From an uncultured Saprospiraceae bacterium (GTDB lineage Bacteria; Bacteroidota; Bacteroidia; Chitinophagales; Saprospiraceae), in assembly GCA_937959115.1 (NCBI GenBank), contig CALGAW010000027.1, positions 174,821 to 238,820 on the forward strand: DNA of 64,000 nucleotides, given 5' to 3'. Below, in pieces: positions 43,276-54,200 of this stretch. The notes under the pieces are model-generated. The model had not been told where the DNA came from. It worked only from the letters and a program-made list of their open reading frames with translations, and did no database searches. The position numbers and the translations under genes were made by a program. The stretch's first letter is position 1; every line of letters starts with the position of its first letter.

Positions 43276-45171
43276 ATGACTACTCAAATAAAATCACTAC
43301 AAGAATACAAAGACACCTACAAATACAGTGTAGAGAGCCCAAAAGCCTTCTGGAAAGAACAAGCAGAAACGTTCACCTGGAAAAAGCCATTTGAGCAAGT
43401 CCTCCAATGGAATTTTGATGAGCCAAACGTCAAATGGTTTACGGGTGGCAAGCTCAATATCACAGAAAATTGCCTAGATAGACACATCGAAACTAGAGGT
43501 GACCAAGTCGCCATCCTCTGGGAACCCAATGAGCCAGACAGCCCCGCCAAAACATTCACCTACAAAGAATTATTAGCAGCCGTCAGCAAATGTGCCAATG
43601 CGCTCAAAGCAAATGGCATCCAAAAAGGAGACCGAGTCGTGTTTTATATGCCCATGGTTCCTGAGTTGGCGATTGGTGTGCTTGCTTGTGCGCGTATCGG
43701 CGCTGTCCATTCTGTTGTGTTTGCTGGGTTTTCCGCTCAGGCACTAGCAGACAGAGTCAACGACGCTACGGCCAAAATGATTATCTGCTCTGACTTCAAT
43801 AAACGGGGAGCCAAAAACATTCCTATAAAGACTGTAGTAGATGATGCCATAAAGCTGGGCTGTCCTAGCATTGAAACGGTCTTAGTACACAAGAACACAG
43901 GAGACTCGATTGAGTGGTCTGGTGTTGATAAATGGTGGCATGAGCAAGTTGACCCACAATCTGCTGATTGCCCTGCAGAAGAGATGGATAGTGAAGACAT
44001 GTTGTTTATTCTATACACATCAGGGAGTACTGGTAAGCCGAAGGGCGTAGTGCACACTTGCGGTGGCTATATGGTATACACTTGCTATTCCTTCAGAAAT
44101 GTGTTCCAATATCAGGATGGAGATATCTATTGGTGTACAGCAGATATTGGCTGGATCACTGGTCACTCTTACATCGTTTACGGCCCCTTGCTTGCAGGTG
44201 CCACAACAGTGATGTCGGAAGGCGTTCCAACCTATCCAGACCCAGGGAGATTCTGGGAAATTTGCGAAAAGCATAAAGTAAACCAATTCTACACCGCTCC
44301 AACTGCGATCCGTGCCTTGATGGCGAAAGGTGACGAGTGGCCTGCAAAGTATGATCTCTCTAGCTTAAAACTCCTAGGTTCGGTAGGAGAACCCATCAAC
44401 GAAGAAGCTTGGCACTGGTATGACAAACATATTGGTAAAAGCAAGGCACCGATCGTTGATACTTGGTGGCAAACAGAAACAGGTGGCATTATGATTACAC
44501 CGCTTCCAGGTATTACAGATACAAAGCCAACGTACGCCAGTTATCCAATGCCTGGTATTCAAGCTATTTTGGTAGATAAGGAGGGTAACGAATTGACAGG
44601 GAATGATGTAGAAGGCCTGCTCTGTATAAAATTCCCTTGGCCATCAATGATTCGTACCACGTATGGCGATCATTCCCGATGCAAAAACGTCTATTTCTCT
44701 GCGTTCAAAGACCTGTATTTCACTGGTGACGGTGCAAGGAAAGATGAAGAAGGCAGAATACGAGTTATCGGCAGAGTCGACGATGTCATCAATGTATCTG
44801 GACACAGAATGGGCACGGCGGAGGTGGAAAATGCAATCAATGAACACCCGAACGTAGTAGAATCAGCGGTTGTTGGGTATCCTCATGAGATAAAGGGACA
44901 AGGGATTTACGCTTATGTGATTACTCAAGACAAGGAGCTTGGCGATGATTTTAGACAGGAGATTCTAGATGTCGTTAAGCGGGAAATCGGTCCAATTGCG
45001 AAGCCTGATAAAATTCAGTTTGTCACGGGGTTGCCTAAGACACGATCTGGCAAGATCATGCGTCGTATTTTAAGGAAGATTGCTTCAAAAGATTCTAGTA
45101 ATCTCGGTGATATCTCTACGCTTCTAAACCCTGAGGTGGTAGAGGCTGTCAAGGACGGAGCACTGGTTTAA
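43276..45171 (+). CDS. acs: acetyl-CoA synthetase
   Basis: A 631-residue AMP-forming acetate-CoA ligase. The AMP-binding signature is ILYTSGSTGKPKGVVHT. DTWWQTETGGIMITP contains the acetate-pocket Trp characteristic of Acs. YFTGDGARKDEEGRIRVIGR and the catalytic Lys in KTRSGKIMRR (C-terminal domain) are present. Length fits E. coli Acs (652). It makes acetyl-CoA from acetate released or taken up during growth on fatty or branched acids, and it lies next to the acyl-CoA cluster, supplying the acetyl-CoA used by BKACE. It is separated by 279 nt with its own repeats, so regulation may be separate. Confidence 0.97.
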   Translation: MTTQIKSLQEYKDTYKYSVESPKAFWKEQAETFTWKKPFEQVLQWNFDEPNVKWFTGGKLNITENCLDRHIETRGDQVAILWEPNEPDSPAKTFTYKELLAAVSKCANALKANGIQKGDRVVFYMPMVPELAIGVLACARIGAVHSVVFAGFSAQALADRVNDATAKMIICSDFNKRGAKNIPIKTVVDDAIKLGCPSIETVLVHKNTGDSIEWSGVDKWWHEQVDPQSADCPAEEMDSEDMLFILYTSGSTGKPKGVVHTCGGYMVYTCYSFRNVFQYQDGDIYWCTADIGWITGHSYIVYGPLLAGATTVMSEGVPTYPDPGRFWEICEKHKVNQFYTAPTAIRALMAKGDEWPAKYDLSSLKLLGSVGEPINEEAWHWYDKHIGKSKAPIVDTWWQTETGGIMITPLPGITDTKPTYASYPMPGIQAILVDKEGNELTGNDVEGLLCIKFPWPSMIRTTYGDHSRCKNVYFSAFKDLYFTGDGARKDEEGRIRVIGRVDDVINVSGHRMGTAEVENAINEHPNVVESAVVGYPHEIKGQGIYAYVITQDKELGDDFRQEILDVVKREIGPIAKPDKIQFVTGLPKTRSGKIMRRILRKIASKDSSNLGDISTLLNPEVVEAVKDGALV

Positions 45172-45216
45172 GATCTGGATGTTGGAGCGAATTACAATAC
45201 TCCCTAACTCTTTTTT

Positions 45217-45355
45217 TGGGGCCGCCCTCCGTTTGTAAGGGTGAAATTGAAAATTCACCCTTACAAACTACGGTACAGGCTGTCCGGCACTCTCCCTAAG
45301 CTCTGCACAATCCTATACGCAGGGTTCAAACAACACCTCCCATCCTTCGTCCGCT
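45217..45355. repeat. structured intergenic element, copy 2, with perfect inverted repeat
   Basis: GTTTGTAAGGGTGAA (45231-45245) pairs perfectly with TTCACCCTTACAAAC (45254-45268) over a loop of 8 nt. Shared words with the element at 33409 are CAGGCTGT and CCATCCTTC with a nearby CGC. It follows acs. The remainder of the 45172-45570 gap contains the palindrome GCGAATTGCAATTCGC (45400-45415), and a related broken copy lies at about 45184-45203 (GGAGCGAATTACAATACTCC). Confidence 0.55.
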
Positions 45356-45570
45356 ACTCTATTTTAGTTTTTTGTCTACACTTGTGAGCGTTGAGTGGAG
45401 CGAATTGCAATTCGCACTTACCAGAAACCAGAAACGCCTTGTCTTCCCCAACCACATTTCCTAAAGAAATCAATTAAAAACAATTATCTTCGCACACTAG
45501 ACCTTGGATTCTGATCGTTGATCCAATGAATTCCAAGTACTTTAAAATATTCAATTTCAATTAAAACAAA

Positions 45571-46065
45571 ATGTATAGATTATTCACTTTACTGATCCTA
45601 ACCTCTCTATTGGTTAGTTGCACTAAGCGAAATGTAAAAGTAAACTGTTGCGGAGCAGATCCCTTCTTTACTGTTTTTTCTGGCGGACAAGCCTTAGTCC
45701 CTAATGTGTTTACGCCTAACGGTGATGGTGTAAATGACACTTTTGGTCCAATACTAGAAGGTGTTGTAAGCTACGATATGACAATTGTTAATACAAAAGA
45801 TAAAGTATTGTATTCAACTAGTTCAAGCGGTAGATGGGACGGCAAAGTAGACGGAGCAGTCTTTAGTGGGATTGTGGGGTGGAAGATAGAGCTTAGAACA
45901 GATGATGTTGAAATTATAAACATTACTGGACAAGTGTGCTCGTTTGAAGATACAGATGGAACCTGCCCGAATAGTGCCGATAATTGCACCTTCGAAAACC
46001 AGGCCACCTCTAGTGGAACATTTGACAACTCGTTGCCATCTAATGAAGCAATTTGTACTGATTAG
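45571..46065 (+). CDS. lipoprotein with a CHU_C/gliding-motility-associated C-terminal-type domain
   Basis: 164 residues. Signal MYRLFTLLILTSLLVSC with Cys17 as lipid site. The mature protein begins with a Cys pair and then shows LVPNVFTPNGDGVNDTFGP, the start of the CHU_C domain, followed by VSYDMTIVNTKDKVLYSTSS and WDGKVDGAVFSGIVGWKIEL. In this family the domain usually ends very large T9SS-secreted surface proteins; here it stands alone on a lipoprotein. A -7-like TATCTTCG occurs at 45485-45492. Role unknown, cell-surface presumed. Confidence 0.85.
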   Translation: MYRLFTLLILTSLLVSCTKRNVKVNCCGADPFFTVFSGGQALVPNVFTPNGDGVNDTFGPILEGVVSYDMTIVNTKDKVLYSTSSSGRWDGKVDGAVFSGIVGWKIELRTDDVEIINITGQVCSFEDTDGTCPNSADNCTFENQATSSGTFDNSLPSNEAICTD

Positions 46066-46158
46066 TGTTTCATTTTTTAATGATTCATTACCTCTGATTG
46101 CCGCCTCCAAGCTGCTTTTAAAAATTGAGGATTCATTAATCATTATATAAAGTAAATT

Positions 46159-48036
46159 ATGAACTACCTTACCGTTGAAAATATTAGCAAATCTTATGGT
46201 GAAAAAACGCTGTTCGAAAACGTTTCTTTTTCTATAAATAAAGGACAGAAAGTCGCTTTCGTTGCAAAAAACGGTATTGGCAAATCTACCCTACTAAAAA
46301 TAATCGCAGGAAAAGAAGCTTCTGACGGCGTAGGTGGCAGTGTCTATCTTGCAAAAGATGTGAAAATCGGCTTCCTTGACCAACAACCAGAACTCATCCT
46401 TACACACACCGTGCGCGAAGCGATCTATGATGTCGACTCTCCAACCGTCCTAGCCATTCGTGATTATGAATTAGCGTTGCTAGAACCTGACAACAATGAT
46501 CAGCTACAGACGACGCTCAACAAAATGGATGAACTGAATGCGTGGGACTATGAAGCACGTATTAAGACCATCCTTTCTAAATTCAATATCAACAACCTAG
46601 AACAAATAGTTGACAGCCTATCAGGTGGTCAGCAAAAACGACTCGCCTTAGCGCAACTACTCATTAGAGAACCAGACTTTCTGATTATTGATGAGCCAAC
46701 CAACCACTTAGACATTGAAATGATTGAATGGCTAGAAAACTTCCTTAGCCGTCAAAATCTAACCTTGTTTATGGTGACGCACGACAGATATTTCCTAGAA
46801 AGAGTTTGCGATACGATCATCGAATTGCACAATGGTGTGATCTACAAATATCAAGGCAACTACTCCGCTTTCCTAGAAAAAAAGGCAGGCCGACAGGAAC
46901 AACTCGCACAGGAAGTAAGCGCTGCCAAAAGCATCATGCGTCGTGAATTGCAATGGATGCGCAGACAGCCAAAAGCAAGAGGAACCAAAGCGAAAGCAAG
47001 GGTTGATGCGTTCTATGTCCTAGAGAAAAAAGCCACGCAAGAAGTAGACGAAGATGTGGTACAGCTTAATATTAAGACTACCCGAATGGGTAGCAAAATA
47101 CTTGAATTGCACAACGTAGTCAAACAGTATGATGATCTAAAACTGGTCGATAAATTCAATTACAAATTCAAAAAGAAGGATCGCATCGGAATCGTTGGCA
47201 AAAACGGCGTTGGGAAATCTACATTCCTCAATCTAATGATGCAATTGGAAAAGCCCGATGGCGGTAAAGTTGTAAAAGGAGAAACCGTTCAATTTGGATA
47301 TTATTCTCAAGAGGGCATTCAGTTAAACGGTGATAAACGTGTCATCGATGTGGTACGGGATATCGCAGAATTCATTCCCATTGACGGAAAAGGTAGGAAT
47401 ATCAGTGCGTCCATGCTCCTAGAACGTTTTCTGTTTGATGCGGATCACCAATATACTTTCGTACGAAAGCTGAGTGGTGGTGAGCGTAGGCGCTTATATC
47501 TATTGACAGTGTTGATGAAAAATCCAAACTTTCTAATTTTGGATGAGCCTACCAACGATCTTGATCTCATGACACTTAAAATTCTAGAAGAATTTCTCTT
47601 AGAATTTAAGGGTTGTTTGGTTGTTGTAACCCACGACCGTCATTTTATGGATAAATTGATTGATCACTTATTTGTATTCGAAGGAGAAGGAAAGATTAGA
47701 GATTACCCTGGCAACTACAGCCAATACCGAGAATGGCTATCACAGCAATCTAACACCTCTGATGTTGCAACAGCAAAGCCTACTCAAAAAGCAGCGGAGC
47801 CTGTAACAGCAGAACCAGCAAAACGCCGTCTCAACTACAAGGAGCAAATGGAGTTTAAAAATCTGGAATCAGAAATCGCCAAATTAGAAAAAGAAAAGGC
47901 CAACATCACCAACCAGTTCAACGATAGCAACCTATCCAATGATCAAATGACTGAATTGTCATTAGAACTGGGCCGTATCACCAAATCACTAGAAGAAAAA
48001 GAAGATCGCTGGTTAGAGCTTTCGGAATTCGCCTAG
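46159..48036 (+). CDS. ABC-F family ATPase
   Basis: A 625-residue soluble ABC-F protein with two nucleotide-binding domains and no membrane part. NBD1: AKNGIGKST (Walker A), LSGGQQKRLALAQ (signature), DEPTNHLD (Walker B). A linker (about 250-320; RRELQWMRRQPKARGTKAKA) separates NBD2: GKNGVGKST, LSGGERRRLYLL, DEPTNDLD. The C-terminus (about 540-625) is a coiled coil typical of Uup-like proteins (NLESEIAKLEKEKANITNQF). ABC-F proteins act on ribosomes or, for Uup, in replication/recombination intermediates. The architecture favours Uup-like. Confidence 0.92.
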   Translation: MNYLTVENISKSYGEKTLFENVSFSINKGQKVAFVAKNGIGKSTLLKIIAGKEASDGVGGSVYLAKDVKIGFLDQQPELILTHTVREAIYDVDSPTVLAIRDYELALLEPDNNDQLQTTLNKMDELNAWDYEARIKTILSKFNINNLEQIVDSLSGGQQKRLALAQLLIREPDFLIIDEPTNHLDIEMIEWLENFLSRQNLTLFMVTHDRYFLERVCDTIIELHNGVIYKYQGNYSAFLEKKAGRQEQLAQEVSAAKSIMRRELQWMRRQPKARGTKAKARVDAFYVLEKKATQEVDEDVVQLNIKTTRMGSKILELHNVVKQYDDLKLVDKFNYKFKKKDRIGIVGKNGVGKSTFLNLMMQLEKPDGGKVVKGETVQFGYYSQEGIQLNGDKRVIDVVRDIAEFIPIDGKGRNISASMLLERFLFDADHQYTFVRKLSGGERRRLYLLTVLMKNPNFLILDEPTNDLDLMTLKILEEFLLEFKGCLVVVTHDRHFMDKLIDHLFVFEGEGKIRDYPGNYSQYREWLSQQSNTSDVATAKPTQKAAEPVTAEPAKRRLNYKEQMEFKNLESEIAKLEKEKANITNQFNDSNLSNDQMTELSLELGRITKSLEEKEDRWLELSEFA

Positions 48037-48230
48037 GTAAATTAGCAAGATCAGTCCCCAAACCTAGAACCGTTCCCCTAGAATCAGTTTTATAGCACTG
48101 GATATAGAAAATTCATGAATTTTTTCTATACGGCCCAACTACACGGCAGCCCTAGATCGCAGTTAGTATGTTTAATCCGCATTCGAAATGCTTTCAATCT
48201 AAAGTGTTAAAAAGGACTAACTTGGAACAT

Positions 48231-48260
48231 AAAAAAAGCGTGACTCAAAAGAGCCACGCT
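48231..48260 (-). terminator. rho-independent terminator of the large T9SS protein gene
   Basis: On the minus strand AGCGTGGCTC pairs with GAGTCACGCT (one G-U) around TTTT, followed by seven T (forward 48231-48237). It lies 30 nt after the stop of the 2162-residue gene. Confidence 0.9.
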
Positions 48261-48289
48261 ATAATTTCTAAGCAAAATTGTTATTCCAA

Positions 48290-51200
48290 TTAATGGGTAA
48301 CAATCAACTGTTTAGTATTTATCGCACCTTCTACTTGAAGATGTACAAAGTAAGTACCAGCAGCTGCTTTATTCATATCAATCGAGTATTGATTAGATTT
48401 AACCTGATTATCTGATTCCTCAAAAATAACCTGGCCAAGAACATTGACAATACGAATACTTAAATCCACTGGTCTTTCGAATTCCAGAACAACTTGTGTT
48501 TGACCACTTGTTGGATTCGGGAATAACTCAAACTTCTGAAGTTCTTCGATGTCAACAACAGCAGTATTCCCTACAGCTTGCGTGTATGTTTCAACACAAC
48601 CGTTTGCATCTGTCACAGTCACCATGTAAGAACCAAGCGTAACACCTGTCAAGTCTTCAGTAGTCGCTCCTGTATTCCATAGATAAGAGTATGGAGCAGT
48701 ACCACCAGAAACCATTAAGTCAATACTACCATCTGAACCACCACCAGTAGGTGTTGCATCCACATGAATTGCACTCAATAAGATTGGAGCAGGTTCAACA
48801 ATACTAACCGGTCCACTCGCTAAAGTACAACCATTAGCATCCGTAATTGTTCCTTCATATGTTCCAGCACTTAATCCAGTGAGATCTTCTGTATTTGCAC
48901 CAGTAGACCAGTTGTAAGTGTATGGAGGCGTACCCCCTGTCGGTGTAATCAAAATTTCACCATCGGCAGCGCCATTACAGGATACATCAGTCATAGCATC
49001 CAGCATAAAGGAAATTGGCATTGTAGGCTCAGTAATATTAACTGGTCCAGCAACTAATGTACAGCCATTGGCATCTGTAACCGTTCCAGTATAGGCTCCT
49101 GCACTCAATCCAGTCAAGTCTTCTGATGTAGCACCATTCGACCAGTTATAAGTGTATGGAGGCGTTCCTCCTGAAGTAGTGATTGAAATCGAACCATCTG
49201 CTCCGCTATTACAGGAAGCATTCATAAATCCGTCAACTGTCACTGCAACTGCAGTTGGTTCAGTAATGACATACGGAGCACTAACGAAGAAACAACCAAC
49301 ACCATCTTCAATGGTAACCATATAAGATCCTGGAGTTAAACCAGCGATATCTTCTGTCGCATCACCATTAGACCAAGTGTAAGTGTAAGGCATTATACCA
49401 TTTGTAGGTGTAATATCAATAGAACCATCTGCTCCACCATTACAAGAAACATTCACAATTGAATCGTTAACTGTTGCAATTGGAGAACAAAGCGTAGTAA
49501 AGGTGAACGGTCCGATACATTGTGACAATCCTAATCCAGTACTTCCCATAAAAGTATTAATTGGAAGCGGTACGGGTTGTGAAGCATTAGGAGCTGCTGT
49601 TTCATATACTTGAAGATTAACACTCCAGTCACCAGGATTAAATACACCGTTATTGTTTGGTATATTATTATTTCTGAATGCCCAGCCACTTGTATATTCC
49701 CAAGCAGTACCTGTACCATCAACACTATAATCACCATAAAGGTCAATTAGGACATTGTTCTCATACAAGCCAAGGGCATCATCACCGTGTAGTGTTATTT
49801 GCGCAGCATGATCAGGAGCAAAACCAAAGAAAGCAGTAAAACTAGCTGGTTGTCTACCAATATAATAGTGCGTTCCTGCAGTAATTGAAACAGCTGGCAA
49901 TGTGTTAGAATAAACAATAGTTCCACCACCGTCAGAAGAATGCTTGATTTTATAAATACTTAAATCAGGAATATCAGCATTCGCATAAAGTACAATTGCA
50001 TGTAAGTTATGCGGTAAATCACCATCAAGAATACCAACTAATTGTAATGCCGAAGTAGGCGGATTACCACAATTATTCTTTATGTAATAATCATACGTAG
50101 TATTCGGTGTCAATCCACCAAGCGTGTATGGACTAGCACCAGTAGGTGTCATTGTACCAGCGCCTGGTGTAAATCCTGTTGTATCAAATTCAACGATATG
50201 CGCTGATCCAGCACTTGTCCAAGTTAAATCTGCAGAATTGTGTGTAATGTTTGTTGCACCCAATGCAGAAGGATCAGGACATGGAGGAGGAGCACAAGTA
50301 ACAGCTGCTTCCCAACCATCAAATGATACTGAACCATCTGATTGAAAAATGAACGTTAAACATCCAGACGGATCTGAAGATGTGATACTCATACCTGCAA
50401 GATTACCAGTTCCTACTGGAGGAGTTGCTAAACTGTTCCAACACCAGCCCGCAGGACCAGCAGTAGAAGGTATGACAGGTGCGCTTGTATTGGCTCCATC
50501 ATAAATAAAGAATGAATCCCAACAAGTAGAATCAGTTCTAGGCTCTACATCAAAAGCAGTAAATGATACGGTTACGAGATCTCCTGGGACATCTGGGCAA
50601 ATATTAATTGTATCCATTGAACCGTTCACATAGTTATTTGCTTGTCCACCATTATCGTAAAATGGACCTCCACAACCGAGAAGTGTTGTAAATGCAAATG
50701 GGCCAGCGCAAACTGAAACAGGTGCTTCGTATGACGTTAAAGGGAAAGGTGTTGGTGAAGTTGCATTTGTTGTTTGACCATCAAACACATTAATTCCACT
50801 ATATGCCCAATCCGTAAGGTTGAATGTTGCTGAGTTTGTTGTACCGACTATTCTATACATCCAACCATCAAGATATTCCCAAGGAGTTCCAGTTCCATCC
50901 ATATTTGGATCACCTGCAACATCGATCATAGTACCGTTTTCATATAGTGCAACAGCGTCATCGCCATTAATACCCGTAGAGGCTCCATCATAATAGTCCG
51001 CATCAAAACCAAAGAACATATTAAAGGCCGCAGAGTCACCCGTTACATAGATGAATGTACCTTGTGCTACAGATACGCCTGCAGGGAAAGTATATTCTGG
51101 CATCATAGCACCTCCACCGTTATTGACTGATTCGATACCATAAATACCTAAATCAGCAATTGCACCAGCAGCATATAATTCAACAAATTTAGGTTGTCCG

Positions 51201-54200
51201 CCTGATAATGGGCCATCACCGATACCTGAAATAATCAAGTTCGAAACAGGTCCACCACAATCGTTTTCTACGTAGTATTCATAGCAAGTACCTGGCGTTA
51301 AACCAGTAACTGCATAATTTGTTGTTGATGCACTTGCTGCTGTTCCAGTTCCTTTTGCAAACCCACACGGGCCATATTCAAGGTTAAAAGCAGAACCTGC
51401 AGAAGCCCATGACAAGTCAGCTGTTGTTTTTGTTATGTTTGCAGCAGTAAGACTATTTGGTGCTGGGCAAATTGGTGTATTTCTAAAACAAACGTCATCA
51501 ATTGCTAAATCATCATAAAAATCACCTGCAACAACTTCATCTACAACAAATGTAAGCATTACAGGACCAGAGATAGTGTAAAGGCTTAAATCAATAATAA
51601 CTTCTTGCCATCCAACTGTATTTGTATTACTCGTGAAGACTGCATTATTCCAAGCAGCTCCATCCCAAAGATTTACTGAGAAATCTACGTTTGAGTTTGA
51701 AACACCTTCATTATTACTTGCAAACCAGAATGAAACTTCTGGAGCGGTTAATCCTGAAACATTTACTAATGGTGTTTGGAGTGTTGTTCCTAAATTATCA
51801 GGAGTACTATCATCTACCCAAGCAAAATATCCAGTTCCTGTGGTATGATCCACCAAGTCTCCAACATTACCTGTATGACTTGTGAAAGGTCCGATATTAA
51901 ATCTCCATGATTCTGCACCGAAGTTTCTCCAACATGCTGGAGTAGCCCCAGCATTCTCAAAATCTTGGCAGTAAGGAGCAACTACTGCAGGACATTGCGT
52001 AACAAATGTTACTGGGCCTACAGGCATTCCTGTTCCTTGCGCACCACAATCAGATGCAACATAAAAATCATAGGCTGTTGAACCAGTTAATCCCGTTAAA
52101 ACATAAGGGTTTGTTGTGGTGGTAACAGAAGTTCCAGTTCCAGGTGTAAACCCAGTTGGTCCATATTCGATGATCCATTGAGTTTCTGTTCCTCCAGCAG
52201 TCCATCCTAGTTCTGCTTGAGTATCTAACACATTTGCTATTGTTGGTGCTGTTACAGCTGCACATGTCGGTGTATTCCTAACACAAAAATCATCTACAGC
52301 TAAATCATCATAAAAACCAACATTATTTTCATCCACAACAAAGGTAACCATGATTGGACCAGAAATCGTGTATAAACTCAAATCAAGGACTACTTCTTGC
52401 CATCCAACAGTATTTGTATTACTGGTGAATACTGAATCAACCCAAGCAGCTCCATCCCATAAATTCACTATGAAATCAACATTTGTATTACCTTCATTGT
52501 CACTAGCATACCAGAAAGAAACCTCTGGGTTAGTTAATCCTGAAACATCAACTAGAGGTGACTGAAGAGTTGTTCCTAAATTATCAGGAGTACTATCATC
52601 TACCCAGGCAAAATATCCAGTTCCTGTAGTATGATCCACCAAGTCTCCATTATTACCTGTATGACTTGTGAATGGTCCAATATTAAATTTCCATTGCTCA
52701 GCACCGAAGTTTCTCCAACATGCTGGAGTAGCCCCTGCATTTTCAAATGCTTCACAAATGGGAGCGGTTAAAGCTGGGCATTGTGTAACAAACGTTACAG
52801 GTCCTACTGGCATTCCAGTTCCTTGAGCACCACAATCAGATGCAACATAAAAATCATAGGCTGTTGAACCCGTTAATCCCGTTAATACATAAGGATTTGT
52901 TGTAGTGGTAACTGAAGTTCCAGTTCCAGGTGTAAACCCAGTTGGTCCATATTCGATGATCCATTGAGTTTCTGTTCCTCCAGCAGTCCATCCTAGATCT
53001 GCTTGAGTATCTAGCACATTTGCTATTGTTGGCGCTGTTACAGCTGCACATGTCGGTGTATTTCTAATACAAAAATCATCTATTGCAAGGTCATCATAGA
53101 ATCCTACATTGTTTTCATCGACTACGAAGGTAACCATGATAGGACCGGAAATCGTGTAAAGACTTAAGTCAATGATTACTTCTTGCCATCCAGTTGTGTT
53201 TGAATTACTAAAAAAGACAGCATTGTTCCAAGCTGCTCCATCCCATAGGTTTACTGTAAAATCAACATTTGTAAAACCTTCATTGTTGCTAGCATACCAG
53301 AAAGCAAACTCTGGAGTAGTCAACCCTGAAATATCAACTAATGGAGACTGAAGAGTTGTTCCAAGATTATCAGGAGTACTATCATCTACCCAAGCAAAAT
53401 ATCCAGTTCCTGTGGTATGATCCACCAAGTCTCCAACATTACCTGTATGACTTGTAAATGGACCGATATTAAATCTCCACGATTCATTACCAAAGTTTCT
53501 CCAACAGGTAGGAGTAGCACCAGCATTTTCAAAGTTTTGGCAGTAAGGTGCCATTGATGCTGGGCACTGTGTTACAAATAAAGCAGGTCCTACTTGAGTA
53601 GAAAGACCATTAGCCCCGCAATCCGCAGTGACATAAAAGTCATATCCAGTAGATGCCATTAAACCTGTGACAGTATAAGGAATTGAATTAACAACGACTG
53701 ATGTACCAGTTCCTGGTGTGAAACCAGTTGGTCCATATTCTACATCCCATTGCGTTTCGACTCCTCCGGCAGTCCAACTCAAATCAGCTTGTGTATCTAA
53801 CACGTTGATTCCTGCCAGTGCCGTTGGTGCAGGACACAATATAGTAGTCATAAAGTTTACTGGTCCAACCCAAGTACTAAAACCGCTAGCTCCACAATCT
53901 GATCTTACGTAGTAATCATATGAGGTAGCAGGCGTTAATCCAGTAACTGTATAGGGGTTAGCTGTAACTGGTATCGTTGTTCCAGTACCAGGAGTGAAGC
54001 CTGCAGCGCCATATTCAACTTCCCAGCTTGTGGCAGTGCCGTTTTCTGTCCATCCTAAGTCAGCAGTAAACGCTGTTACATTAGAAGCCATAGGCATTGA
54101 AGGTGCACTACATGCTATATTTTGAACGGTTACATCATCAATGGCTATATCAGAGGTAAAATCAAGACCTGTAGTACCAACAAATCGGAATGATAATGTA

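Noticed and set aside
48103..48130. Terminator of the ABC-F gene
   Set aside because: TATAGAAAATTCA and TGAATTTTTTCTATA pair almost completely but without a loop and without a following T tract; kept only as a palindrome.
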